Shown here: piece after piece, positions 44,760 to 54,675 of the stretch
Layout of the letters: each line of letters begins with the position of its first letter
How positions within the stretch are numbered: the first letter of the stretch is position 1
Source: Reticulitermes speratus
Lineage: Eukaryota; Arthropoda; Insecta; Blattodea; Rhinotermitidae
DNA: 64,000 nt
Assembly: GCA_021186555.1 (NCBI GenBank)
Contig: JAJKFL010000005.1
Location: forward strand, 48,263,135 to 48,327,134
Direction: 5' to 3'
The notes under the pieces: model-generated
What the model was told of the DNA's origin: nothing
Seen by the model: the letters and a program-made list of their open reading frames with translations, nothing else
The model's database searches: none
Translations under genes and position numbers: made by a program

Positions 44760-45075
44760 TAAATGGAAAGGTAAAGTTTTCCCTGTGCTCGGCATGAAGG
44801 CAGGTAGGGGGAGTTGAAATTTAGCTCCACTTATTCTTAACTTCGGATAACCTGGGCACTAGGTGGAATTGAGACGGGGGGAGTTGACTGTTCAGCTTTA
44901 CGCCCCGGCCGCTTTGCCTCTGGTAAAGAGCCCGCGGTACCCATTGAATATGAGGCTGCGTGACCCAGGACGTTTCGGAGAAGACAAAAAATGTTGTGCT
45001 CCTGCCGGGAATCGAGCCCCGGATCGCCCAACCCAGAGCCTCGTCAGAATACCGACTACGGGTGACGCTGTTGCT
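44760..45075 (-). mobile_element. SINE family B, CpG-rich near-full copy
   Basis: In reverse, the head (GTAGTCGGTATTCTGACGAG then GGGGCTCGATTCCCGG, the B box) passes to the body with GGCCGGGGCG and a tail ending ACTTTACCTTT. This is one of the better-preserved family-B copies and helps define the family. Confidence 0.85.
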
Positions 45076-45164
45076 TTTCAGTAACGACTAGTATTGGTGA
45101 CACAAACACTGGTGGTTTCTCCGTGTCTGATGCCCAGCCACAAAAATTGTCTTCGTGTATTTTT

Positions 45165-45677
45165 TGAGGCGCGTTCGCAAAATTGCGACTGTTAGCTTCG
45201 TCATGTCTGTCCGTCCGCATGAAAAAATTCGTCTCCCACTGGACGGATTTTCATGAAACTTGATATCTGAGTATTTTCGAAACGTATGCCTAGAAGATTC
45301 AAGTTTCATTAAAATCTGACAAGAATAACGGGTACTTTACATGAAGACCTATTCACATTTAATGATAATATCTCGCTCAATTCGTCTCAGAATGAGAAAT
45401 GTTTCAGACAAAAGTTGTAGAGAAAACCAAAACACACATTTTGTGGTCAGTAACTTCCCCCCCCCCCCCGAAAATCCCGCTGTTTGTGAGATAATGTGGA
45501 AAAAATATGGTAGAGCCAGATAGGCCACAGGTGACAGTATAGCGCTTTGCATGCTGGATAACTAAGGCTACAGACACACACTCAGAATATGTAACATTTA
45601 TTGCCTTTTCACGACAACAATGGTCACACGAACGCGCCTTGATGTTACGTTTATACGTACATTGCCTGTCTTGTTTT
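45165..45677 (+). mobile_element. Dispersed repeat family E, copy 2
   Basis: The copy runs from GCGTTCGCAAAATTGCGAC to ATTGCCTGTCTTGTTTT and contains a C run (about 45456-45468). It matches copies 1, 3 and 4 over most of its length and has no ORF. Confidence 0.88.
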
Positions 45678-46679
45678 ATTAAAATGTTAGGAGGTCTTAG
45701 GGCAAACAAAGTGGAGTTAACGGAATGGCTTGCTCCATGGACTACAAGGTATTGTTTACTGGCATGTTTTACGATGACAGTTTATTTCGTGACTGCTTCG
45801 CGATTTCCGTTCCGACAACATGTGTGCGAAGTTTTTATAGCCCTGTCTTCCAGAGTTCGTGACTGTGAAGTCCAATATAATTGGGAACTGCGAAGAGTGT
45901 GTCCAACAATGACAGCCTTAGTTTACATTATTGGAAACCGTTACAATCTTCCCGTTTCTAAACTTGGATCATTACAAATTAATTTTGCGTTTGAGAAAAA
46001 CAAAGTTGGGTACAGATAATTATTGTGTTGTTTTGATTGAGGCTCCACACACACTCGGTTTTGACTGGCCAACTGCCACTTTTGTCCCGAACTTTCTGCA
46101 GGACATTATGCGATGCCGTCTTGTTGGTCTCAGCAAACTGATGCTGTGTGCAGCAGTAATCTGCTTGACCTAGTGTCTGATAACTTAAATGACTTACATT
46201 ATCCCATTGCTGTTGGTTATTAACATGCTTTGCCATTTGAAATTTGTGCTCGGAATTTGCTGGTATTCCTAAATAAAATTTACCTCACGGCATTACAACT
46301 TGTTACATATTTCTTGTATTTCTGATCCCTCTTACACGTACAAACACAGCTATGTGGATATTCCTGTCGCTAGTCTGACTGGTGTTCAAGATTCTTTGGA
46401 GCAAGCAATTCGATTTCCTAACATAAGAAAGTCTGAATTTTTCCTTGGCGGTATAGTTCTTTAACCATTTCAAGGCAGAGAGAAAGACTAAGATGTAGTA
46501 GAAGAGTAGAAGGAAGGGAGAAGTGAGAGACACTATAATTTGGTGGCACAAAGAACATAATTTTGTCAGAAGGTACCCAGACTTCGCCCGCCCGTCCTTC
46601 TGCTAGGCATAGTATGAAAGTGAAGATGAAGGCTTTATAATGGTGACAGTAGTGGGTTGTTCAAGACTGAAACTAACCT
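45678..46679. other. Unassigned intergenic stretch
   Basis: An open frame at 45639-46019 has no recognisable domain and overlaps family E. Nothing else was supported. Confidence 0.3.
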
Positions 46680-46895
46680 GTGTAAAGGTTCAGCTCGTAC
46701 CTCGCAGTAAACACTTGCCATCTCGTTATACAAACCAATCAGTTAATGCTGTACAGATAAATAATCGCTGCTTGTTCTGAGATCCATTCAAAACACATCA
46801 GTGCACATTGTGGGGTGAATTAAAAAATTTTTTGAATGCGAAACCTGGTGGTACATATAGTAACCACTGGACTTTAAAGGGGTAAGGTATTAAAT
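46680..46895 (+). mobile_element. Dispersed repeat family G, copy 1
   Basis: GCTCGTACCTCGCAGTAAAC, GAGATCCATTCAAAACACAT and TAACCACTGGACTTTAAAGG are shared in order with copies at 53600, 53925 and 55595. No coding capacity. Confidence 0.75.
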
Positions 46896-47094
46896 TTGAA
46901 GAAATCACTTTTACAGGCGTTTTAAAAATTAACAACATATATTCTGTAATAAATTTTCTTTTTTTTTTGCCGTGGCCTTGTGAAAGCTACTATTCGCTAT
47001 GGTAGATGTAACGTATAAATTTTTGACAGTGATTTTACGTGAGTAATATCACTAATATTCACAATGACTTTTTCCATTAAATACTGGTGACGAT

Positions 47095-47254
47095 GCAAAA
47101 CGTGCTCAGGATAGGGACAGGTGGCGGGCTCTTGTGATGCGGTAATGAACCTTCGGGTTCCATAAAATGCGGGGAATTTCTTGACTAGCTGACGACCTGT
47201 TAGCTTCTCAAGGACTCTGCTCCATGGAGTTAGTTAGTTAGTTAGTTAGTTAGA
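47095..47254 (+). mobile_element. RTE-like LINE 3' tail, family F, with GTTA tail
   Basis: GACAGGTGGCGGGCTCTTGT and GTAATGAACCTTCGGGTTCC run to CCATGGAGTTAGTTAGTTAG, ending in tandem GTTA. The coding part gives RWRALV, MNLRVP and a stop, the usual end of this family. Confidence 0.8.
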
Positions 47255-47833
47255 CGATGAAAAACGTCCTTGTGAATGTTGGTGGTATTACTCTTGATAG
47301 ACCTAGTTCGTTGAAGGCTGTTAATGATGATTTAAAGTCGCAACCTAAGACATTTTGGGAGTACGTGTCTGAATTTGGGTGTGGTAAGGGGGCGGGGGGG
47401 GGGGGGGGGGGAGTATCCACCTGTCTTCACCATGATGTTGATGGTACTTTATTTAGCTAAACCTTGTGAAGGTACGGATGTTTTTGCAGAGTACTTGGCC
47501 AGGAGATTTCCGTTTCCGTTTTTTTTTGGCCTCTGCATTTCTATCTTTAGTTCCTATATCCAATTCTGATATTTGAAGCCATTAAACGTCCAAGACGATC
47601 CAGATCTATCAGACTTCATGATATACCTCCTTCTGCAACAAGGGCGTGTTCTGATATCTTTGTACCTGTTGTCAAATGTGCTTCTGTCTTCAGCCTTGGC
47701 TTATCACTGCAGTATTTTCTTACCTTATTATGGAAGGGGTCGGCAGTTGTTCCTATTAATACGGATTGTATGAGCGGGTTTGTACTCGTAATTTGGTGAC
47801 TGGGTTCCGCTTTAAGGCGGGCACTCTGTACTA
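47255..47833. other. Unassigned stretch with a G run
   Basis: An uninterrupted or nearly uninterrupted G tract lies at about 47393-47412. No gene was supported; the 11 bases at 47823-47833 are the left copy of the next SINE's target duplication. Confidence 0.4.
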
Positions 47834-48115
47834 CGGTGGGCCGCGATAGCTCAGTCGGTATAGCGACTCGCTACGAGCTGGACGGTCCGGGGATCGAATC
47901 CCTGTGGGGGCGAGATTTTCAGCACCCGTCCAGATCGGCCCTGGGGCCTACCCAGCCTCCTGTACCGGGTCATTCCCGAGGGTAAAGCGGCCGGGCCTTG
48001 GCGTTAACCACCCACCCCCATCTAGCGCCGAGGTTAAAGAAAGAGTAGAGCTATACCTCTACTCCCCCTCTGGGCCTTGTGGCTTGTTCTAGGGTGAACT
48101 TTACCTTTACCTTTT
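47834..48115 (+). mobile_element. tRNA-derived SINE, family A (best copy)
   Basis: The head has a consensus A box (GATAGCTCAGTCGGTA) and B box (GGGGATCGAATCCC), a body with GCGGCCGGGCC and a tail GAACTTTACCTTTACC. A perfect 11-bp duplication, ACTCTGTACTA, flanks it at 47823-47833 and 48116-48126. Confidence 0.95.
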
Positions 48116-48325
48116 ACTCTGTACTAGGGGTGATTGTTCTTCCCCGGGATATATGGTTGTATCACACTGCGTTAGCTAATATTTTAAAGAAGAAATTACA
48201 GCCACATTAAGAACCTCCAGTACAGTCATGTAATTAAAAAATTCGTCTAAAAGCTCCACCGCAAGTACCTTAACAGTCGTGGCCACTGTACATATTGGCG
48301 TGGGTACGGAGTAAATTTCATAATA

Positions 48326-48579
48326 AATGTAAAGTTCACCCTATAACAGGCCATGAAGACCCAGAGGAGGAGTAGGGGTACAGCTGTTCCCTTTCTTTAA
48401 CTCGGTGCTAGATGAGGGTGGGTGGTCAACTCCACGCTCCGGCCGCTTTACTCCCGGGAAAGAGACCCGGTACCCATTGTATACGAGGTTGGGTGGGCCC
48501 CAGGGCCGGTCTGGTCGGGCGCGGAAAATCTCGCCCCCACCGGGATTCGATCCCGGACCGTCTAGCCCGTAGCGAGTCG
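48326..48579 (-). mobile_element. tRNA-derived SINE, family A, inverted, A box missing
   Basis: It is the reverse of the 47834 copy, 5'-truncated so that the A box is lost while the B box (GGGATTCGATCCCGG in plus sense) remains. A perfect 13-bp duplication, AAATTTCATAATA, flanks it at 48313-48325 and 48580-48592. Confidence 0.95.
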
Positions 48580-48735
48580 AAATTTCATAATACTTATGGA
48601 ATGTTCTCTATCAGATTCGCGGTAGGAAACAGGAGACAGAAAAGTTTCGCTTTTATAGTGTCTGATAGACTACAAATTCACAGGTATGTAACTCCTTATG
48701 TCTCCTGTCTTCTCCTATCCTATTATTTATTTCCT

Positions 48736-48890
48736 GCAGCAGAAATGACTCCCATGAGGAAAGAGTTACACGCGGATGATCTTGGAAGAGACCTCGAGCG
48801 ACCTTTCTTCACGGTGGAGCATAAAGGTGAATTAGCAGTCATGTCGCCATGGCCATTCTACAACTTGTCCAGCACATCTGTCGAACTAAC
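48736..48890 (+). CDS. Possible exon, unknown
   Basis: Following a TTTCCTGCAG acceptor-like site, an open frame includes MTPMRKELHADDLGRDLERP and FFTVEHKGELAVMSPWPFYN. I do not recognise it. It borders a LINE tail and may be repeat-derived; no partner exon was found. Confidence 0.2.
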
Positions 48891-49150
48891 TAACTAACTC
48901 CATGGAGCACAGTCCTTCCTGAGAAGCTAACAGGTCGTCAGCTAGTCAAGAAATTCCCCGCAATTTATGGAACCCGAAGGTTCATTACCGCACTCACAAG
49001 CGCCCGCCACCTGTTCCTATCCTGAGCCAGATCAATCCAGTCCATGCCTTCCCATCCCACTTCTTGAAGGTCCATTTTAATATTATCCTCCCATCTACGC
49101 CTAGGTCTTCCAAGTGGTCTCCTTCCCTCAGGTCTGCATGTGTCGAACAG
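48884..49150 (-). mobile_element. RTE-like LINE 3' end, family F (best copy)
   Basis: The minus strand encodes [40 protein letters not shown] and MNLRVP, then a stop, the conserved polyprotein end of a common insect RTE-like LINE. The 3' UTR runs to a GTTA tail at the 48884 side. It is 5'-truncated near 49150. Confidence 0.88.
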
Positions 49151-49214
49151 TTTATCCTAAATGAACTTAGTAGGCGAGTTTTTCTTTATACTTTAAAAAC
49201 ACAGTGGCATCATC

Positions 49215-49505
49215 TCCCTTTTTTATTGTTTTTGGTGAAGGGCCCCGCAGCAGATGCTACGGATGCACCGCAGCCTTGAGGCTTATTGTGCAACCCTGTG
49301 ATGATGATGATTAATTTTTTTTTCGTTTTTCCAAGTAATGTAGCACCGGTGGAATGAAATTGACAGGGGAAAACCGAAGTATTCGGGGAAAAACGTGTCC
49401 TAGTGCCACTTTGTCCACCACAAATCCCACATGGACTGACCCGGGATCGAACCCGGGCCTCCGCGGCGAGAGGCCGGCGACTAAGCGCCTGAGCCATGGC
49501 ATCTG
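49215..49505 (-). mobile_element. tRNA-derived SINE, family C
   Basis: In reverse, CCATGGCTCAGGCGCTTAGT starts the head, GGGTTCGATCCCGGG is the B box, and the body with TGGTGGACAAAGTGGCAC leads to a 3' end with AAAAA. It matches the 30111 copy and keeps its CpGs. The target duplication is ambiguous. Confidence 0.88.
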
Positions 49506-50207
49506 CCTTAATCTTAAAACCCCTTGCATCTTACTCGCACGTTAAGCAAATAAGATTTTGAAAATCTCTTTACGCTTGAATAGGACTGTAGGCCCGAGAA
49601 AAATAGCTTTCAACCTGCATTGGGATTTAGGTTCCTGTTCTAAGGATGCTGGTTAGCTGCAGTTCCTTCATTTCAGAAAGTAAGCTTATTAGACAATCTA
49701 GAATTTAAAATAAAACAAGAATTTCCAGTAAGATTTAAACATATCCTCTTATGTTACAAATGAATCATAAATCAATTCAGGAGTCTTCTTAGCATATAAT
49801 AGTTATTGGTCAAGACATTCCGGCTTGCATGAAACGCTAAGGTTAATGACTGATATACAGAAAGCGTCATTGTACCTTATTATGAACCGTTTAATTGCAG
49901 TTGACATTTTCACATGCGGTTTTCCTAAGGTTATTTTTAATATTCTCATATCGACGTCGTCTGTCCGTTTCCGGTTTTCCTAACTTCAACGTCATGTGCC
50001 ATTCTTATCACTGCCATGCGTGTAACATTTCCCACCAGGTGCCACTGTATATACTGAGCACGTTAAACCAAATCCAGATGTTTCTGGCTGTGGTTGTTGC
50101 TATAAACGTGGCTATATTTTGTGCACTGTCCACCGTCTTGGATTTCTTCAAACGACGTTTCGGAAACTGCACCGTTTCTGTTACCAGGTTTCTTTTATTC
50201 ATTCTGT
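49506..50207. other. Unassigned intergenic stretch
   Basis: No exon or confident element was recognised, although TTCCGAAACGTC on the minus strand near 50160 resembles the 3' side of a hammerhead core. Confidence 0.3.
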
Positions 50208-50840
50208 AGTCTGTCTTACGACAGATCCGTAGCCTCTTCCAAAGCGAGATCTCCATTGACTGCGATCTAGTGCTTCCTCTTTCAATTTCCATATCCTCTC
50301 TTTTCCTTAAGGTCATCCAATAGCTGCTTACGTCTTCTCCCTCGTCTTCCCGTCACTGCTATTCTTCCCCATATATTTCCTTCAATCACGTGTTTCAGAA
50401 GGCAGTTTCTACGCAAGATGTGACCAATCCAGTTAGCCTTTCTTCTTTTTATTGTATGTACGATATTCCTCTCCTCCTTGACTCTGTGTAATACTTCTTC
50501 ATTTCTCACACGATCGGTCCAACTGATCTTCTCCATTCTTCTCCAGCACCACATTTCAAAACTTTCCAGATACTTCTGATTTATTTTCCGAAGTTTCCAC
50601 TTTTCAGCACCACACAAAGCTATGCTCCAAATGTAGCACTTTACTAGTTTCTTCCTTAAATTTAAGTCCAGTTTGCTGGTGAAAAGATTTTTCTTCTTAT
50701 TGAATGCTGCTTTTGCCATGGCAATTCTGGATTTAATTTCACGTGTACACCTTGCATCATTTGTTATCATGCTACCAAAATATTTGAAATATTCCACATT
50801 CTCCAATTGCTTTTGATCTGTCATAATTTTCATTGGGGAT
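50208..50840 (-). mobile_element. RTE-like LINE, 3' coding fragment
   Basis: On the minus strand a 183-codon frame encodes YFKYFGSMITNDARCTREIK, SRIAMAKAAFNKKKNLFTSK, FEMWCWRRMEKISWTDRVRN and GRRGRRRKQLLDDLKEKRGY, the region after the RT palm in RTE/BovB-like elements. A frameshift just after KEKRGY precedes the true C-terminus. A second 3' end of this family is at 11908. Confidence 0.85.
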
Positions 50841-51159
50841 GGTTGCTACCAGGTTTAAGGTTCAGTAAATTCTTGGGCAGATAGCCGCTTCAGGTGGTTG
50901 AAATCAACCGACGACCGATTCTGTCTCCATAATCAGGGTTCTCCGTCATCAGAAGCTTGACGGCCTCTGAAACTTCGGCCGATTGGAACCAACTGGCGCT
51001 GCTGTCAGCCCCAGAAGATTTTGTTGAATCGTGCTGCCATGGTAGCTCAAGACATGTTTTGGCAGAAAGGAAGCTTCTCGCAGTTGGGTCTTCTAACCAG
51101 AGCAGGCCTATATATACTGTTGACGTCAGAGATACATACGTTTGATATTCTCACATCTG

Positions 51160-51310
51160 CGGGTATCAAAGTTATGATCTTCTTAGATGTGACACCTTTT
51201 AGTTCGGAAGATAGGTACCGACGTTTGGAAGCAACCTACTACCTCCGTCTTCAGGACAGAAAATGGTGTCATGTCCCAGAAGACCGTAGGCTCGTCTTCA
51301 TAGTCACTTA
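51160..51310. mobile_element. FB1 foldback copy (compact)
   Basis: ATCTTCTTAGATGTGACACC is inverted in TGGTGTCATGTCCCAGAAGA. On the minus strand the left arm holds CTGAAGA, GGAGG, then CCAAACGTC and GGTACC, a hammerhead-like core with the conserved G before AAAC lost. Confidence 0.75.
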
Positions 51311-51657
51311 TGCGAGAATCTATAATTTCGCACTGTATTAATTTAAGGTTTGAAATACATTTTAGTTAGAACAACCTTATTTTGGAATGAACCCGGTACA
51401 GTTATAAGTCCCGGCAGTTTTAAGTGGGATTTTAATGCGAAATTTCTCAATTTCTTTCCCCTGTCACGTGCTTTTTTTCCCTTTTCATACTGAGAGACAT
51501 TTAGAAACACTTTCACCGTTCGCCTTATCGTGCCCGGTGATGAAATGTCAATATTTACAGGTGTCGTAACTTATCATATCTCTTGTGCTGCAACCAGCAG
51601 GCACTAACACTGAAGTTCTTAAGCCGTGAATTTAGAACAGCCAGTGTTGTCTCTCTC

Positions 51658-52182
51658 GCTAGTCGCGTTCGCATAATCGCGAAAAGCGGCTGTAACTGTC
51701 GTCATGTCTGTCCGTCCGCATGGAACATCTCGGGTCCCACTGGATGGATTTTCATGAAATTTGATATTTGAGTTCTTTTTCGCAAATACGCCTAGAAAAT
51801 TCAAGTTTGATTAAAACCTGACAAGAATGACGAGTACTTTACATGAAGACCAGTGTGCATTCATGATAATATCTCGCTGAATTCTTCTTAGAATGAGAAA
51901 TGTTTCAGATAAACGTTGTAGAGGAACTCAAAACACACAGTTTATGTTCAGTAATTTTTTATTTTTTTCGAAAATCGTGCCGTTTATGAGAATATGGAAA
52001 AACATGGTACAGCCAGACAGGCCACAGATGACAATATAATACGGCGCATGAGCTTTGCATGCTGGATAACTAAGGCTACAGACACACACTCAGGGTATGT
52101 AATACATATTGCTTTTCCACGGCAACAATATCACGCGAACGCGCCACAATTTTACGTTATACATACACTGCCTGTCTTGTTA
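51658..52182 (+). mobile_element. Dispersed repeat family E, copy 3
   Basis: GCGTTCGCATAATCGCGAAA to CACTGCCTGTCTTGTTAC, colinear with copy 2, including TTTGCATGCTGGATAACTAA and GGCTACAGACACACACTCAG. Confidence 0.9.
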
Positions 52183-52344
52183 CGAACATATGCAGTCGCA
52201 AGCCAGTCACATTTACTTCGAGACTTAAAGTGCGTTTTCGGCTAGCGCAAGGGAGATAGCTCTAAGGCCATGTTTATACCTGCTGTCTTCTGTAGGCAGA
52301 GGTCATACGTTTGGTGCATCCGTCATCTGAGGAGTCTTCCCGTA

Positions 52345-52625
52345 GGTAAAGTCGAAGTTGCCTTTCTCCACGCCGGGAAGGCGTATAGGGGGAATATAGG
52401 TATAGCGCCACGCATTCTTAGCCTCAGCACTTGATGCAGTTGAGTGGTTAACATCACACCTCGGTCGCTTTACCCCTCAGGAAAGAATCCCAGTACCCTT
52501 TGAGTGACAGGCTGGATGGGCCCTAGATCCATCTGGGTGTTTTCGCGAAGAGAAAAAATATGCTTGCCCCATGCCGGGATTTGAACCCCGTACCGCCAAG
52601 CCCGTAGCCTAGTCGCTATACCGAT
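52345..52625 (-). mobile_element. SINE family B
   Basis: GTAGGTAAAGTCGAAGTTGC, CGGGAAGGCGTATAGGGGG and GGATTTGAACCCCGTACC (reversed B box) run to AGTCGCTATACCGATG, the reversed head. Confidence 0.8.
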
Positions 52626-52664
52626 GTTTTAAGGATGAAATTAAATAGGACCTTTAAACCGATA

Positions 52665-52785
52665 ACTAAAGAAGAGAGGGGAAGAAAACAGAGGCAAGAT
52701 GAAAAAGGAAAAGGAAATAAGAACAAGAGGAGAGGAAATAGAAAGAAATGAAGAAGGAAATAATAGAAAGTCCAGAATACAGCGG
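52665..52785. repeat. Purine-rich tract
   Basis: About 120 bases are almost all A and G on the plus strand (AGAAAGAAATGAAGAAGG and similar). 52786-53344 holds no recognised feature. Confidence 0.7.
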
Positions 52786-53344
52786 AGCTCGGTTATAACG
52801 TCATGAAAGGGACTTAATATTTTGTGTCGTTATAAACGAGGAGCTTAATGTTATCGTTAACAGTGAGGAATTAATTGGTACCACAGAACATCTGACGTTA
52901 TAGACGAAGTGTCGCATAAACCGATGTTATAACCGGGATGGACTGTAATGTTATTTAAGTTGTTACCATGTCTGGCTTTAATCTGGCGATTTTAGTATCG
53001 CTTTTCCAACTGGAAGTTTAAAAAATAAGCATGTTCCCTTTTCCATGTCTCTCTGGTCTCCGAGTTTCACACCCATGGTAGTCTAAACGTAGCGGATGTG
53101 AGTGGGACTGTGAGGCACAATCAGCAAGTAGAACAGATGTTCTTCAATTATGGTCCGTTCTAGTAAGGAACAGACTAATTCGTAACTTTTCGGTGTGTAA
53201 ATCTCTTTGGACAGCGCCTTGCGAAACACCGAGTAGCAGGTGGAAGAATCTGACGACGACATTGAGAAAACAGGCTTGATAACGCGGATTGTGTTGAACT
53301 GGCACAGAATGCGACCTAATCGCGACCTGTCATATTAACCGTGA

Positions 53345-53545
53345 AGATGACAGTGTTTTGGGATTTGACGCCGTGCAGTCTGGTAGAGGTTTGTGAAAAT
53401 TTCAGAAACACGTGCATTCCTCATCTTCATGGTACAAGTTTGACTACTCTTCTACCATGAAGTGGAGGCAGTACGTTCTTCCGAAACGTCGGTAAATTTC
53501 TACCGTACTACAGAGTGTCAGATCCCTGAAGATTGTAATGTTAAT
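53345..53545. mobile_element. FB1 foldback copy
   Basis: The left arm TTTGACGCCGTGCAGTCTGG is inverted in CCGTACTACAGAGTGTCAGA. The centre contains inverted CTTCATGGTA and TACCATGAAG. Both arms carry hammerhead-like sequence. Confidence 0.85.
53453..53494 (+). ncRNA. Hammerhead-ribozyme-like motif in FB1 right arm (relic)
   Basis: Stem I pairs TACC (53453-53456) with GGTA (53491-53494). The core ATGAAGT (53457-53463) departs from CTGANGA at two positions. Stem II pairs GGAGG with CTTCC. GAAA at 53483-53486 is intact and is followed by CGTC, giving a GTC cleavage triplet. It is probably inactive but diagnostic. Confidence 0.5.
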
Positions 53546-53599
53546 AGCCGGTATTGTGAGAGCCTCATAGCTTTCATATTGGTCTTTGGAAGCCCAAAG

Positions 53600-53850
53600 C
53601 TTATCAAAATTATCCATGTATGTAGAAATTCAGTCTTTACTTCACAGTAAACACACTGCATCTCCATTACAAAGACCAAGTGGCTAATGCCGTTTCGGGG
53701 AGTAGCCTAATTACTGTTTATAATTGTAATCATACGAAATCCATAAAACGCTCCGTAGGTAAAACACAGGATTGTTTTGTATTAAAGGAGGTGGTACATA
53801 TAGTAGCCGTTATGCTTCAACGAACGTTATGGTAAAGAGTATTCCTTTAG
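53600..53850 (+). mobile_element. Dispersed repeat family G, copy 2
   Basis: TTCACAGTAAACACACTGCA, GAAATCCATAAAACGCTCCG and GGTGGTACATATAGTAGCCG follow the order of copy 1. Confidence 0.6.
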
Positions 53851-53924
53851 ACTTATATTTTTGCAGCATATCAAGAAATGGCCCCCCTTATCGAACACAG
53901 CACTTACCGCCGACTTTAACCCTT

Positions 53925-54675
53925 TAAGGTCGAAACGTAATCTGTTTTATTTGAAGACTCATTTCGTACCGCGCAGTAAACGCTCTCGGTTATAACAAGA
54001 CAGGCAGTGTACGTATAACGAACCATTGGGGCGCCTTCACGTAACCATTGTTGCCGTGGAAAAAACAAATATTAAAAATTACGAGTTTGTCTGTATTCTT
54101 GCCTTATATATCGGGCAGGGAAATCACATCTTTTCTGCGCCGTATTATACTGTTATCTGTGGCCTGTCTGGCTCTACCGTATTTTTTCACATTACGCCAT
54201 AAAGGGCACGATTTTCGGGAAAAAGATATTGAACATAAAATGTGCGTTTTGATTTTCTCTACAATTTTTGTCTGAAACATTTCTCGTTCTAAGAAGAATT
54301 AAGCGAAATGTTATCATAAATGTACATAGGTCTTTATGTAAAGTACACGTTAGTCGTGTCGGATTTTAATGAAACTTGAATTTTCTCGACAGATTTTCGA
54401 GAAAAAAAATCCTCAAATATCAAATTTCATGAAAATCCGTCCAGTGCGAGTCGAGTTCCATGCGGACAGACGGACGGACAGACATGACGAAGGTAATATT
54501 AGATTTTCGCAGTTTTGCGAAAGCGCCTAAAACAAACCGATCAGTTCATTTTGTTCAGGGCAAAAGTCACTGTTTGTTATGAGACACAAAACACATAAAT
54601 GCACTTCTGTTGGTAGTTTTTAACGTTAAACCTGTGGGCACATAAAGTGACCACTGGAGTTTGAAAGGTTAAAAT
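53925..54675 (+). mobile_element. Dispersed repeat family G, copy 3, split by family E
   Basis: The left part (TTTCGTACCGCGCAGTAAAC, CTCTCGGTTATAA) and right part (ACCGATCAGTTCATT, GACACAAAACACATAAATGC, AAAGTGACCACTGGAGTTTG) are contiguous in the copy at 55595; the gap is filled by the reversed E copy at 53994-54533. Confidence 0.8.
53994..54533 (-). mobile_element. Dispersed repeat family E, copy 4, nested in G
   Basis: AACAAGACAGGCAGTGTACG to TTCGCAGTTTTGCGAAAGCG is the reverse of copies 1-3. Its ends are sharply defined by the interrupted G element. Confidence 0.88.

Noticed and set aside
47834..47910. tRNA gene
   Set aside because: A and B boxes are present, but the anticodon arm and acceptor pairing are not convincing, a body follows and a target duplication flanks the whole: it is a SINE head. 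The same applies at 1562, 25259, 30111 and 56855.
48412..48897. 161-codon ORF as a gene
   Set aside because: Its first half is the reverse of a SINE; only the 3' part is kept as a low-confidence possible exon.
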